Shown in pieces: positions 49,540 through 58,073 of a DNA stretch of 64,000 nucleotides. This DNA is from Lacisediminihabitans sp040549525. GTDB lineage: Bacteria; Actinomycetota; Actinomycetes; Actinomycetales; Microbacteriaceae. The notes under the pieces are model-generated. The model made no database searches. It was not told where the DNA came from and saw only the letters and a program-made list of their open reading frames with translations. A program made the translations under genes and the position numbers. The stretch spans positions 1 through 64,000 of the forward strand of contig NZ_JBEPTM010000011.1 of assembly GCF_040549525.1 (NCBI RefSeq), read 5' to 3'. Each line of letters begins with the position of its first letter. Position 1 is the first letter of the stretch.

Positions 49540-50127
49540 TCAGCCTGGCAGGTAGGCGACAGTCCAGCCGCCGGAGGTCGCGCGGTATTCGACCCGGCGA
49601 CTCGGGGCATCCGATCCACTCGACCAGAAGGTCATGCGGGTGGGGCGCACCAGGAAGCCGATCCAGGTCTCGGGCTGGGAGAAGATGGGCTCGGATGCCC
49701 CGTCGCTGTGCTCCTCGGTGAAGCTCGCCCAGCGGTCGCGGCGCTCGTCATCCGGCAACTGGGCGAACTCGAAGGTGTTCTGCCAGGCCAACTGTTGGAG
49801 AAAGGGCGAGCGGGCCCTGTAGGCGGCAGCGATCTCGTGCGCGGGGGCGACCTCGGCGCGCCCCTGCACTACGAGTTGCTTGGTGAATCCGGGCCAGAGG
49901 AAGGTGAGGGCGACGGCGGGGTTCGCGACGATCGCGGCGGCTTTGCGCGACAGTGCGTCGGTGTGGAAGTAGAACCCCTCGGAGTCGTATTCGCTCAGCA
50001 GCACGGTGCGGGCATCCGGTTCCCCGGTGATGCTCACGGTCGAGAGGTTCATCTGCGGGCGCTCGGGCTCGTCGTTGCCGGGCAGCCACTCTTCGACCAC
50101 CGGCCAGGGGCTCTGCGGTTCACTCAT
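49540..50127 (-). CDS. pyridoxine/pyridoxamine 5'-phosphate oxidase-like FMN protein
   Basis: A 195-residue flavin split-barrel protein of PdxH type: PDARTVLLSEYDSEGFYFHT, SRKAAAIVANPAVALTFLWP, QLVVQGRAEV, FWSSGSDAPSRR near the C-terminus. It resembles true PdxH in length and in the Arg-rich end. It is last in the minus-strand operon and overlaps the creatininase stop, so it may instead act on an operon intermediate. Confidence 0.8.
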   Translation of the reverse strand: MSEPQSPWPVVEEWLPGNDEPERPQMNLSTVSITGEPDARTVLLSEYDSEGFYFHTDALSRKAAAIVANPAVALTFLWPGFTKQLVVQGRAEVAPAHEIAAAYRARSPFLQQLAWQNTFEFAQLPDDERRDRWASFTEEHSDGASEPIFSQPETWIGFLVRPTRMTFWSSGSDAPSRRVEYRATSGGWTVAYLPG

Positions 50128-50906
50128 GGTCGGTGCCGGAATCGGGCGATCTCGTCGAGCGCCGAGACACCGTTTGCCACGGCACGGTCGAAGATCACGC
50201 GACCGTGCTCCGCGGTGGCACCGGTCGCGTCGCCGATGACGCCCACTGGCCCGAAGTCGTTCGACAGCCAGCCGAAGCTCACCGGGCCGCCGTTGAACTT
50301 GATGTGCTTCAGGTCGGCCATGTGGTCGGGAACCCACCGGTCGGCCTGTGTCATGTCCACGAGATCTGGCCGCAGGTGCAGGATCATCGATGTCTCCTCG
50401 TGACCACCGTGGATGCCGAAGCCGCGTTCATCCGGGCCGACGTCGCCGTCACCGGCGATGATGCCGGTGCCCATGAGGAAGGTGCGCAGGCCGAAGCGCC
50501 GCCGCAGTTCTCTGAGGGCCACCTGCAGGAGGGCGATGTTTCCGCCGTGCCCGTTGTAGAACACGAGAGTCTTCGCCGGGGTCGCGGCCACCGAGCGTCC
50601 GATGTCGACCACCGTCTGCATGAGGGTGTCCCAGGTGAGCCACACGGTGCCGGGTGCCCAGTGGTGTTCGTCCGACTTCGTGTAGGCGAGCGGCGGAAGC
50701 AACCAGACATCCTGGCCGGCGGATGCCGCGGACTCGACGACCGCCCGCCCGATCATGTCGGCCATCAGGAAGTCGGTCGAGAGGGGCAGGTGCGGGCCGT
50801 GGTGCTCGATCGCTCCGGTCGGCAGCACGAGGATGGAGTCCTCGGTGAGCGCGGCGGTGGCGGCCGGCCCTGAGAGGTTGACCAGGTCACGGGACGTGAT
50901 GCTCAT
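50124..50906 (-). CDS. creatininase-family amidohydrolase
   Basis: A 260-residue metal-dependent amidase of the creatininase/MftE fold. Metal ligands appear in TGAIEHHGPHLPLSTD, NGHGGNIALLQ and GFGIHGGHEETSM. It opens cyclic or peptide amides. No mycofactocin genes are near, so an MftE role is unlikely. It is coupled by 4-base overlaps to the flavin oxidase and the PdxH-like gene, and may hydrolyse a lactam-like intermediate. Confidence 0.87.
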   Translation of the reverse strand: MSITSRDLVNLSGPAATAALTEDSILVLPTGAIEHHGPHLPLSTDFLMADMIGRAVVESAASAGQDVWLLPPLAYTKSDEHHWAPGTVWLTWDTLMQTVVDIGRSVAATPAKTLVFYNGHGGNIALLQVALRELRRRFGLRTFLMGTGIIAGDGDVGPDERGFGIHGGHEETSMILHLRPDLVDMTQADRWVPDHMADLKHIKFNGGPVSFGWLSNDFGPVGVIGDATGATAEHGRVIFDRAVANGVSALDEIARFRHRP

Positions 50907-52222
50907 GAGACCTTGGCTCCGGTGGACACCGACGGGGCGACGAGCTTGCCCGGGTTCAGCAGGCGCTGCGGGTCTGTCGTCGCCGCGAGGGCGGCGGTGC
51001 GCTCCGGCTCGAAGTCCACGAACCACTGGTGCGGATTGTGGTAACCGACGCCCAGCTCGGTGAGCTTCTCGAAGCCCGCGAAGACCTCTTCCGCGCTGGA
51101 GTAGACACCGGCGAGCATGCCGATCGGGCGCTCGTGCTGCGCCTCGATGTGCAGCATGCCGCCGGGGTACACCGCGTGCACCTCGTCGATGCGATCCACC
51201 AGCGCGTCGCCGCTGACTTCCACGTGGAAGTAGCGGTCGGGGTAGACCTTCTGCAGAAACTCGATGGGGTGGTTGTAGGACATCATGCTGATCCTCATCG
51301 TGGCCTGCGCGCCCTCGCGCACGTCCTCGACGCGGCCCCCGGCCGATTCGACCAGGGCCGTCGCCGCGGCGACAGTCGAGAGATCGAGGATCGCCCGCAG
51401 GCTCGCCCGGTCGGCGGGAATGGCCGGATCCGGCGGAAGGGCATTGGCAAGGGTCGCCAGGTCCGCCGAGACCAGGCGGGGAGTGGGCTCCAGGGCGCCG
51501 ATCTCCCTGATCACGGAGATCGCCTGCTCGAAGGTGTCGAAGCTCGCGAAGAATCCGCGCCAGTCCTGCAGCGGCTCGGTGACGACAGTGGCCCGGGCGA
51601 TGATCCCGGCGGTGCCGTAGTTGTGCACGTAGGGCTGTGCAGCCTCACCGGCGACGTGCACGAGCGAGGCATCCGCCACAGCGTGCACCACGTCGAGCGC
51701 GGCGACGAAGCCCTGGCTGTTGGAGCCGTGCTTGATCGATCCGGTGCCACCGGAGCCCCCGGAGAGGAAGCCACCGAGCGAGGAGTTGGCCGTGGAGGGA
51801 TACATGAGAATCTGCTGGCCGGCCTTGTTGGCTGCCTGCTCGAGAGCCGCCATCGAGGCACCGGCCTCCGCGGTGATGAACCCGTCGCCGACCTCGGTGA
51901 TCGCCCGGGCGCGGGACATGTCGAGCACGAGGCCTCCGGCCATCGGGATGGCTTGGCCGTAGTTTCCGGTGCCCTTGCCCCGGGGAGTGATCGGGATGCC
52001 GTGGCGAACGGCAGCGGCGACCGTCGCGGCGATCAGCTCCGCGCTCGCCGGATAAGCCACGAGCTCCGCGAGCCCGAGCGGCAGTTGCTCCTTGATCACG
52101 GGGGAGAGGTGCGCCCCGTCGGTGGAGGCCCGCTGTCGTGCGGCCAGTTCTACGCTGACGCCGCGGTCACCGAGCAGTTCGCGCAACTCGGCCTCGAGTG
52201 CGGCGATGGGGGAGTCGTTCAT
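50903..52222 (-). CDS. FAD-linked oxidase (VAO/PCMH family)
   Basis: A 439-residue flavoprotein with an N-terminal PCMH FAD domain (ITPRGKGTGNYGQAIPMAGG, LVLDMSRARAITEVG, GGFLSGGSGGTGSIKHG) and a C-terminal catalytic cap ending PQRLLNPGKLV, typical of D-lactate/glycolate/alcohol oxidases. ATG at 52222 has AAGGA upstream. Substrate unknown; in the operon it may oxidise an alcohol, amine or 2-hydroxyacid intermediate. Confidence 0.87.
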   Translation of the reverse strand: MNDSPIAALEAELRELLGDRGVSVELAARQRASTDGAHLSPVIKEQLPLGLAELVAYPASAELIAATVAAAVRHGIPITPRGKGTGNYGQAIPMAGGLVLDMSRARAITEVGDGFITAEAGASMAALEQAANKAGQQILMYPSTANSSLGGFLSGGSGGTGSIKHGSNSQGFVAALDVVHAVADASLVHVAGEAAQPYVHNYGTAGIIARATVVTEPLQDWRGFFASFDTFEQAISVIREIGALEPTPRLVSADLATLANALPPDPAIPADRASLRAILDLSTVAAATALVESAGGRVEDVREGAQATMRISMMSYNHPIEFLQKVYPDRYFHVEVSGDALVDRIDEVHAVYPGGMLHIEAQHERPIGMLAGVYSSAEEVFAGFEKLTELGVGYHNPHQWFVDFEPERTAALAATTDPQRLLNPGKLVAPSVSTGAKVS

Positions 52223-52245
52223 CAATGGTCCTTCGAATCGAATAT

Positions 52246-52279
52246 CAGTGCAGGTTCAACAACAGTGCGGGTTCAACAT
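52246..52279. repeat. 17 bp tandem duplication at an operon junction
   Basis: CAGTGCAGGTTCAACAA (52246-52262) is followed by CAGTGCGGGTTCAACAT (52263-52279) and a third partial copy running into the 3' end of the SDR. It lengthens the spacer between SDR and oxidase genes. Confidence 0.75.
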
Positions 52280-53067
52280 CAGTGCATGACCATCCCGCCG
52301 GTGACGTTGATCGCCTGTCCGGTGAGATAGTCGGCGTCGGGAGACGCGAGGAACAGGGCGACGCCCGCGACATCCGCGGGTTCGCCGAGTCGGCCGAGGG
52401 GGGAGTATCCGCACCAGGTCGCGATGTCCTCGTCGGTGCGGGTGGCCGCGCCCATGTCGGTGAGTACATAGCCGGGGCAGAGGGAGTTGACCGTGATGCC
52501 GTGAGTTCCCCACTCGAGTGCGGCGACGCGGGTGAGGGCGACGACCGCGGCCTTCGAGGCGGCGTAGTGTCCCTCACCGGCTCCGCCCGTCTTCGCGGCC
52601 ATACTCGCGAGGTTGATGATCTTGCCCCCGCAACCGGCGGCGATCATCGCCCGGGTGGCCACCTGCATGGTGGTGAGCATGGCGCGGGCGTTGACCGAGA
52701 ACATCTCGTTCCAGTCGGTCACGGTCACCTCGAGCAGCGGGGAGAAGCGCAGGATGCCGGCGCTGTTGACGAGGATGTCGACGCCACCGAGGTGGTCGAT
52801 CGCGCGTGCGGTGGCATCTGCCGTGTCCAGGGGGTCGACCAGATCGACGGGGATGAAGGTGCCGCCGACCTCGGAGGCCAGCCGGGTGCCCTCCTCGACC
52901 AGCCTGTCGAGAACGGCGATCCGCGCACCCTCCGAGGCGAAGCGGCGCGCGATCTCGCCGCCGATTCCCCGAGCGCCACCGGTGACGACGACACGCTTCG
53001 TGAGAAGTCGCTGTCCGGCGAGCCGCGCGGGGCGGGCCAGGGTCGTCGTCACCAGTGGATCACTCAT
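52279..53067 (-). CDS. short-chain dehydrogenase/reductase
   Basis: A 262-residue classical SDR: TGGARGIGGEIARRFASEG (nucleotide binding), NSAGILRFSP, INLASMAAK and HYAASKAAV (Tyr/Lys). The end TGQAINVTGGMVMH is typical. It lies between the flavin oxidase and the transporter binding protein, so it likely handles an alcohol or ketone in the same pathway. Substrate unknown. Confidence 0.88.
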   Translation of the reverse strand: MSDPLVTTTLARPARLAGQRLLTKRVVVTGGARGIGGEIARRFASEGARIAVLDRLVEEGTRLASEVGGTFIPVDLVDPLDTADATARAIDHLGGVDILVNSAGILRFSPLLEVTVTDWNEMFSVNARAMLTTMQVATRAMIAAGCGGKIINLASMAAKTGGAGEGHYAASKAAVVALTRVAALEWGTHGITVNSLCPGYVLTDMGAATRTDEDIATWCGYSPLGRLGEPADVAGVALFLASPDADYLTGQAINVTGGMVMH

Positions 53068-53074
53068 GGGTGGT

Positions 53075-54250
53075 TCAGAATCCGATCGATGTGTCGAGGA
53101 ATTCGTTGGTGAAGAGGTCGGCCGCCTTGAGGCCGGTCTTCGGCGCGGAACCCGAGGCGGTGAACAGCGGGGTGTCGATGTCGATGACCTTCTGCACGCG
53201 GGCCTCATCCATGTCGCCGACATAGGCGTTGGATCCGTTCGAGGCGATCTTGAGCTTCTTCATCTGGCTGACGCCGAAGTCCGCGATCTTCTCGGAGTAG
53301 ACCCAGCCGTTGTTGAACGCCGTCACGAGGTCGGTGACCAGCTTGTTGGTGGCGGCAGGCTTGGAGATGTAGTCCACATCGGCCTGCTGCAGCACCGGCA
53401 CGAGCTTCTTGAGGCACGGGCTGAGGGTGGAGAGCTCCGACGAACGCACCGACATCGCCTCGGGATAGATGGGGTATCCGGTGTCATTGATCAACTGGAA
53501 GTTGACGGGCTTGCCCCAGGCCGAGACCTCGTTCTGGTAGATGTACGGCTCGGCGGTGGCGAAGCCCTGCTGGCCGTCCTTGCCCTTGGCGGTGACGAAC
53601 TTCGCCGGGGTGCCGTCGTAGGCACCATCGGTCTGGGCCTCCGGGAGGATGCCGGATCCCTGCAGGTAGCCCATGTACGCGGCGCCCTGGAAGTAACGCA
53701 CGACTCCGCCGTCGGACTTCAGCGCGGTAGCGAGTTCCTTGATGGTCTTGACCTTGGGGTAGGTCGCCGGGTCCCACATGATCATCTGCGGGGAGATGTC
53801 GTTCTCGGCGAATACCGCGGTCGTCGGCAGGCTCGCCGACAGCTGGACGGCCTCGTCGGTCGAGACGTAGCCGAGGGTGATGTCCTTGTCCTTGTACATC
53901 TCCGAGCTCACCGTCGAGAATCCGATCGCCGGTCCGCCGGAGCGGATCTCCACCTTGACGCCGGTGGACTTGCCACTGGAGTACAGGTCACCGCTCACGG
54001 ACTTCTTGTCGGCGTTGATCACCGGGTTCGGTCCGAGCAGCTGGTAGAGGTGACCGTGGTCGGCCTCGGGGTTCCAGTCGGTCTGGATGATGACGGTGGC
54101 CGGGCAGACGCCGGAGAGGTCGACGGCGCCTGCTGCGGCGGTCGGGGCTGAACTGCTGCTCGGCGACGCGCTGGCACAGCCGGCCAGGGCGATTCCTGCA
54201 GCGAACACCATGCCGACGGCGATGGTGGAGCGGACTGCTGTTTTGTGCAT
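53075..54250 (-). CDS. ABC transporter substrate-binding lipoprotein (SsuA/THI5/NMT1-like)
   Basis: A 391-residue exported lipoprotein (lipobox LAGC near residue 24, Ser/Ala-rich linker). The mature part has the two-lobed NMT1/THI5-like pattern, starting VIIQTDWNPEADHGHLYQLLG. Such proteins bind aromatic or heterocyclic compounds such as pyrimidines, riboflavin or aliphatic sulfonates. With the permease and ATPase that follow it forms a complete importer. Confidence 0.88.
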   Translation of the reverse strand: MHKTAVRSTIAVGMVFAAGIALAGCASASPSSSSAPTAAAGAVDLSGVCPATVIIQTDWNPEADHGHLYQLLGPNPVINADKKSVSGDLYSSGKSTGVKVEIRSGGPAIGFSTVSSEMYKDKDITLGYVSTDEAVQLSASLPTTAVFAENDISPQMIMWDPATYPKVKTIKELATALKSDGGVVRYFQGAAYMGYLQGSGILPEAQTDGAYDGTPAKFVTAKGKDGQQGFATAEPYIYQNEVSAWGKPVNFQLINDTGYPIYPEAMSVRSSELSTLSPCLKKLVPVLQQADVDYISKPAATNKLVTDLVTAFNNGWVYSEKIADFGVSQMKKLKIASNGSNAYVGDMDEARVQKVIDIDTPLFTASGSAPKTGLKAADLFTNEFLDTSIGF

Positions 54251-54323
54251 TGGTACTCCTCGTGTGCTGTGTGATTCTGCGGGTGATTGCGGAGGGTGGT
54301 GCGGGTGGAAATCTGTGGGCGGA

Positions 54324-55196
54324 TCAGCCGAAGTCGTACCACTTGCCGATGGCGACCCGGCTGAGCCATCCGAAGAGCAGGAAGACGGCGACGCCGAGCA
54401 GGGAAGCGGTGAGGATGGCCGCGTAGGTGCCCGCGCCGTTGAGCCGCGAGGTCGAGACCTGGATCAGCACGCCGAGGCCGGGGGTGCCCCGCTGAAAGAA
54501 CTGGTCTCCGACGATCGCGCCGATCACCGAGAGCCCTGCGGCGTTGCGCAGTCCGACGAAGATCGACGGGAGGGCCGCCGGAAACTGCAGTTTGGTGAGG
54601 GTGGTCCACTTGCTCGCGCCCTGGAGCGCGAACAGTTCGCGCTGGGCCAGATCCGTCGACTGCAGTCCGAAGAGCGTGTTCGACACCATCGGGAAGATCG
54701 AGATCATCACCGTCACGATCACGCGAGAGAGGAATTCGTAGCCGAAGAGTGCGCCGATCAGCGGAACCAGCGCGAGGATCGGGATGCACTGCAGGATCAC
54801 CGCGTAGGGGAACAGGGATCGCTCGACCCACTTGGCCTGCGCCATCAGCGTCGCCCAGGCCACCCCGATCACGATCGCGATGACGAGACCGGTGAGGGCG
54901 ACCTGGGTGGAGTTGCCGAGGTCGGCCACGAGCTGCGGGGTGAACAGCGGATCCGCGAACGCGGCTTTCACCACGAGGTGCGGGTAGGGCACGAGGAAGG
55001 CGAGCTGCTGGCTGGCGTAGTAGTTCGCCACGAGATACCAGAGCCCGATCAGCACGGCGAGAACGGCGAGCGGGGGCCACCATTGATTGGCCCGCCGGGC
55101 GTAGACGCGGTTGATGCGCGCCTGCCGGAGCGCGCGCGGGGACAGCGAATCGCCGGCGCCCGCGCCGGACACGAATTCCGAACCTGCGACAGACAT
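54324..55196 (-). CDS. ABC transporter permease (SsuC-like)
   Basis: A 290-residue binding-protein-dependent permease with about six membrane segments and the coupling loop LFALQGASKWTTLTKLQFPAALPSIFVGLRNA (motif EAA, split here as LFALQGASKWTTLTKLQFP and AALPSIFVGLRNA). Its stop is 73 nt from the binding-protein start, and its start overlaps the ATPase stop by one base. Confidence 0.9.
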   Translation of the reverse strand: MSVAGSEFVSGAGAGDSLSPRALRQARINRVYARRANQWWPPLAVLAVLIGLWYLVANYYASQQLAFLVPYPHLVVKAAFADPLFTPQLVADLGNSTQVALTGLVIAIVIGVAWATLMAQAKWVERSLFPYAVILQCIPILALVPLIGALFGYEFLSRVIVTVMISIFPMVSNTLFGLQSTDLAQRELFALQGASKWTTLTKLQFPAALPSIFVGLRNAAGLSVIGAIVGDQFFQRGTPGLGVLIQVSTSRLNGAGTYAAILTASLLGVAVFLLFGWLSRVAIGKWYDFG

Positions 55197-55984
55197 CAGC
55201 GGTGCCCCTCTCGCAGCGCGTGGGACACTTCGCCGACGAGTTCCGCGAACTCCGCGGTGAAGCGGATGTCCGGATCCCGCGGCATCGGGAACGGCACGTC
55301 GAATGTGCCGACGATCGATCCGGGGCGGCCGGACATCACGATGACCTTGGTGGAGAGGTAGACGGCTTCTGAGACCGAGTGGGTGATGAAGAGGCCGGCG
55401 AACTGCTTCTCGACGAAGAGCTTGAGAAGCTCGTCGTTCAGTCGCTCGCGGGTGATCTCATCCAGGGCGCCGAATGGCTCGTCGAAGAGGAACAGCTCCG
55501 GCTCGAGGGTGAGGGAGCGGGCGAGCGAGGTGCGCATCTTCATGCCGCCGGAGAGCTGCTTGGGCAGGTTCTTCTCGAAGCCGCCGAGGCCGACGAGTTC
55601 GATCGCCTCCTTCGCCTTCGCCTGGCGTTCCCTCGGCTTGACGCCATTGAGTTCGGCGAGAAGCTCGACGTTGTCCTGCACCGTGCGCCAGGGAAGCAGC
55701 GTCGCGTCCTGGAAGACATAGCCGATGCGCTTCGTGTCGACCTCTGCCGTGCCCTCCGAGGCGGTTTCGAGCCCGGAGGCGATGCGCAGGAGGGTGGATT
55801 TGCCGCAGCCGGAGGGTCCGACGACGGTGACGAACTCCCCCCGGTTCACGGTGAGGTCGATGCCGCGGAGGGCGACCGTGCCGTTGGGGAACTGCATCGC
55901 GACATTGCGGAAGTCGAGCAGTGTGCCACTGGATGCAGCGCTGCGAGACGGTTTCATGAGTGCTGGGGCTGACATGCTCAGCAT
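55196..55984 (-). CDS. ABC transporter ATP-binding protein (SsuB-like)
   Basis: A 262-residue ATPase. Walker A is GPSGCGKST, Q-loop YVFQDATLLPW, signature LSGGMKMRTSLARSL, Walker B LFLFDEPFGALD and switch His in FITHSVSEAV. It belongs to the nitrate/sulfonate/thiamine-precursor importer group. ATG at 55984 overlaps the amidohydrolase stop by one base. Confidence 0.91.
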   Translation of the reverse strand: MLSMSAPALMKPSRSAASSGTLLDFRNVAMQFPNGTVALRGIDLTVNRGEFVTVVGPSGCGKSTLLRIASGLETASEGTAEVDTKRIGYVFQDATLLPWRTVQDNVELLAELNGVKPRERQAKAKEAIELVGLGGFEKNLPKQLSGGMKMRTSLARSLTLEPELFLFDEPFGALDEITRERLNDELLKLFVEKQFAGLFITHSVSEAVYLSTKVIVMSGRPGSIVGTFDVPFPMPRDPDIRFTAEFAELVGEVSHALREGHR

Positions 55985-57270
55985 CACCTCGTTTCGGCTA
56001 GGGAGGGGGTGGGGGATTCCGCGGCGACGCGAGGCGCCGCAACGTCATAGCTGACGGTGCTCTGTGCCACGAGACGCCCGGCGTGGATGACGAAGCGGTC
56101 AGCCGAAGCGTTGGCGATGACATCCGAGAGATTGGTTCCGCGCACGGCAAGGAGCTCGGCGGCAGCGCCGACCTCGACGCCGGCGACGGGAAGCGACATC
56201 ACGGAGCGAGCCCCGGAGCTCACGGCCGCGTAGGCCTCGTCGAGAGTGAGGTGACCGGCCGAGACCAGCAGCGACGCGGTCTCCAGTGCATCGCTGCGAC
56301 CGACCGGGTTGAACGGATCGCGCACATTGTCGGCTCCGGCCGCGACGCGCACTCCGGCATCGAGCAGCGCCCTCAGCGCGGTGAGCCCGCGCGGGGTGCC
56401 CACCGGATGCTGCCAGCCCTGCAGGTAGAGGTTGGTGATGGGCAGCGAGATGATGCCCAGGTCGCTCGCCAGCACCTCGGTGATGACGGCGGCGAGCTCT
56501 CTCGGTTCGAGAGTGCCGAGGCGCACGCAGTGGCCAGCGGATGCCGGCACCGTCCAGTCGCGCACAAGCCGGGCGTACTCTCCGAGGGTCGGTGCGCCGG
56601 TGAGGCTCTCGTCGGTGTGGATGTCGCTTCCGACACCGCGCCGCTCGGCGATGGCGATGAGGCGGCGGAGGTCGGCGAGAGGATCTTCGGCCAGGTGCGG
56701 CGCACCGCCCACCAGATCGACGCCGAGGTCGAGGGCTTCGTCGACGAGTTCTGACGGCACGAACGGCCCGGCAAGCGCGACGAGTTCGATGTCCATCAGT
56801 TCGCGGAATTCTTCGCGCACCCGCACGAGCGCGCGGACGCCGCGCATCGGGTCGTCGCCAACGAGCATGTCCACGTGCGTGCGCACGGCGGTGGTGCCCT
56901 GGCGCAGAAGCAGGATGGCCGCCTGGCGAGCCCGCTCGGCGATGCTCTCGTCCGTCATCACCGCGGTGTAGTCACGCCAGGATTCGATGGCGAGCTCGAG
57001 GTCTCCCATCGGCGGATCGATGAGATCCCACGAGAGGGCCTTGTCCAGGTGCGCGTGCGGTTCGGCGGGGGCGGTCAGCAGCAGGAAGCCGCTCAGGTCG
57101 AGAGTCGAGCCGTCATTCTGCACGTCAGCGTGCACGTCGGCGTCGGCGGCGAGCGTCGCCGCGGGGAACACGGCGCTCACCGTGCCGCCGTCGAGCGTGA
57201 CATCCACTCGCGAGCCATCGGGCAGAGTCGCATTGGTCAGCTGGCGGATGCTACGGGGCAGGGATGACAC
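55984..57270 (-). CDS. amidohydrolase (cytosine-deaminase-like)
   Basis: A 428-residue metal-dependent hydrolase. The first metal motif is AEPHAHLDKALSW (HxH). Further candidates are VRTHVDM, SDIHTDES and SAGHCVRLG, and the catalytic Asp is in AAGADNVRDPFNP. This pattern matches CodA-like deaminases of cytosine, creatinine or isoguanine. GTG at 57270 has AGGAAGG 8 nt or more upstream. It is first in the minus-strand operon and probably performs the first step on the imported heterocycle. Confidence 0.86.
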   Translation of the reverse strand: MSSLPRSIRQLTNATLPDGSRVDVTLDGGTVSAVFPAATLAADADVHADVQNDGSTLDLSGFLLLTAPAEPHAHLDKALSWDLIDPPMGDLELAIESWRDYTAVMTDESIAERARQAAILLLRQGTTAVRTHVDMLVGDDPMRGVRALVRVREEFRELMDIELVALAGPFVPSELVDEALDLGVDLVGGAPHLAEDPLADLRRLIAIAERRGVGSDIHTDESLTGAPTLGEYARLVRDWTVPASAGHCVRLGTLEPRELAAVITEVLASDLGIISLPITNLYLQGWQHPVGTPRGLTALRALLDAGVRVAAGADNVRDPFNPVGRSDALETASLLVSAGHLTLDEAYAAVSSGARSVMSLPVAGVEVGAAAELLAVRGTNLSDVIANASADRFVIHAGRLVAQSTVSYDVAAPRVAAESPTPSLAETR

Positions 57271-57336
57271 GGTGCGGCACCTTCCTCGAACGACGGGGGT
57301 GGGCGACCATCGCACCGGTGAGTTGGTCGCTGAAAA

Positions 57337-57355
57337 ATGTTGATATCGTCAACAT
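57337..57355. promoter_or_regulatory. inverted repeat, candidate operator of the XRE-cupin regulator
   Basis: ATGTTGA (57337-57343) and TCAACAT (57349-57355) are perfect arms around 5 bp, in the divergent region between the catabolic operon and its regulator. It is AT-rich against the local background and lies 67 bp upstream of the amidohydrolase start. Confidence 0.65.
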
Positions 57356-57488
57356 CATCGAATCTAGGGACACCCCGTTTCCGACATGTAACGGCATCGT
57401 TTCCATCTGTTAAGCCTGAGTCCGTCGGGTTGCCCGGGCCGCTCCCGTCCTGCAAGATCGCTAGCGCTCTCACAGTGGGGAGGACCCC

Positions 57489-58073
57489 GTCACTACCGTC
57501 GATTCCGCGATTGACCTGCAAGCCGAACGAATCGGCAGCCGCATCCGTCAACTGCGTCGAGCCAGAGGACTAACTTTAGTGCAGCTCGCTGTGAGCGCGG
57601 ACCTGTCCCACCCCTTCCTGAGCCAGCTGGAGCGGGGCAGGGCACGCCCGAGCATGACCTCGCTGGAGAAGATCGCGCGCGCCCTCGGCAGCAGCCAGCT
57701 CGAGCTCATGGCCGCTGCGGAGGACGATGCGGCCGACCAGTCGGACATCGTGGTGGTGCACGCAGACCAGGGCACCCGCGGCCCGTATGGTGACGGAGAG
57801 GGGCGCCTTCTCGTGCATGGCCGGCGACGGTTTCACCCGATGGAGTTTCGCGGCTCGAACCAGGTTCCCGGCGAGTTCTACGAGCACGAGGGTGATGAAT
57901 TCCTGCACGTGGTCTCGGGTGTCGTGATCGTGGACTTCGAGGGTCGCGAGTCCTCGGTGCTGCGCGCCGGCGACTCGGTCTACTTCGCGGGCGGCATCCG
58001 TCATCGGTGGCATGCCGCCGAACCGGGCGGCTACCGGCTGTTCGTCGTGAAAGAGAAACCGGAGTCGCGATGA
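57489..58073 (+). CDS. XRE-family transcriptional regulator with C-terminal cupin domain
   Basis: Residues about 14-68 form a Cro/C1-type helix-turn-helix (RIRQLRRARGLTL, HPFLSQLERGRARPSM). Residues about 115-190 form a cupin (EHEGDEFLHVVSG, LRAGDSVYFAGGIRHRW). The frame has no ATG, GTG or TTG before the HTH; the next GTG (57579) would delete its first helix. A strong GGGGAGGA (57477-57484) lies just before GTC at 57489, where a GTG would be expected, so the start is placed there provisionally. It likely controls the divergent operon. Confidence 0.75.
   Translation, partial: VTTVDSAIDLQAERIGSRIRQLRRARGLTLVQLAVSADLSHPFLSQLERGRARPSMTSLEKIARALGSSQLELMAAAEDDAADQSDIVVVHADQGTRGPYGDGEGRLLVHGRRRFHPMEFRGSNQVPGEFYEHEGDEFLHVVSGVVIVDFEGRESSVLRAGDSVYFAGGIRHRWHAAEPGGYRLFVVKEKPESR

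Noticed and set aside
50124..53067. Mycofactocin locus (creatininase plus SDR)
   Set aside because: No radical-SAM MftC, no precursor peptide, no MftD or glycosyltransferase. The creatininase and SDR belong to a transporter-linked catabolic operon.
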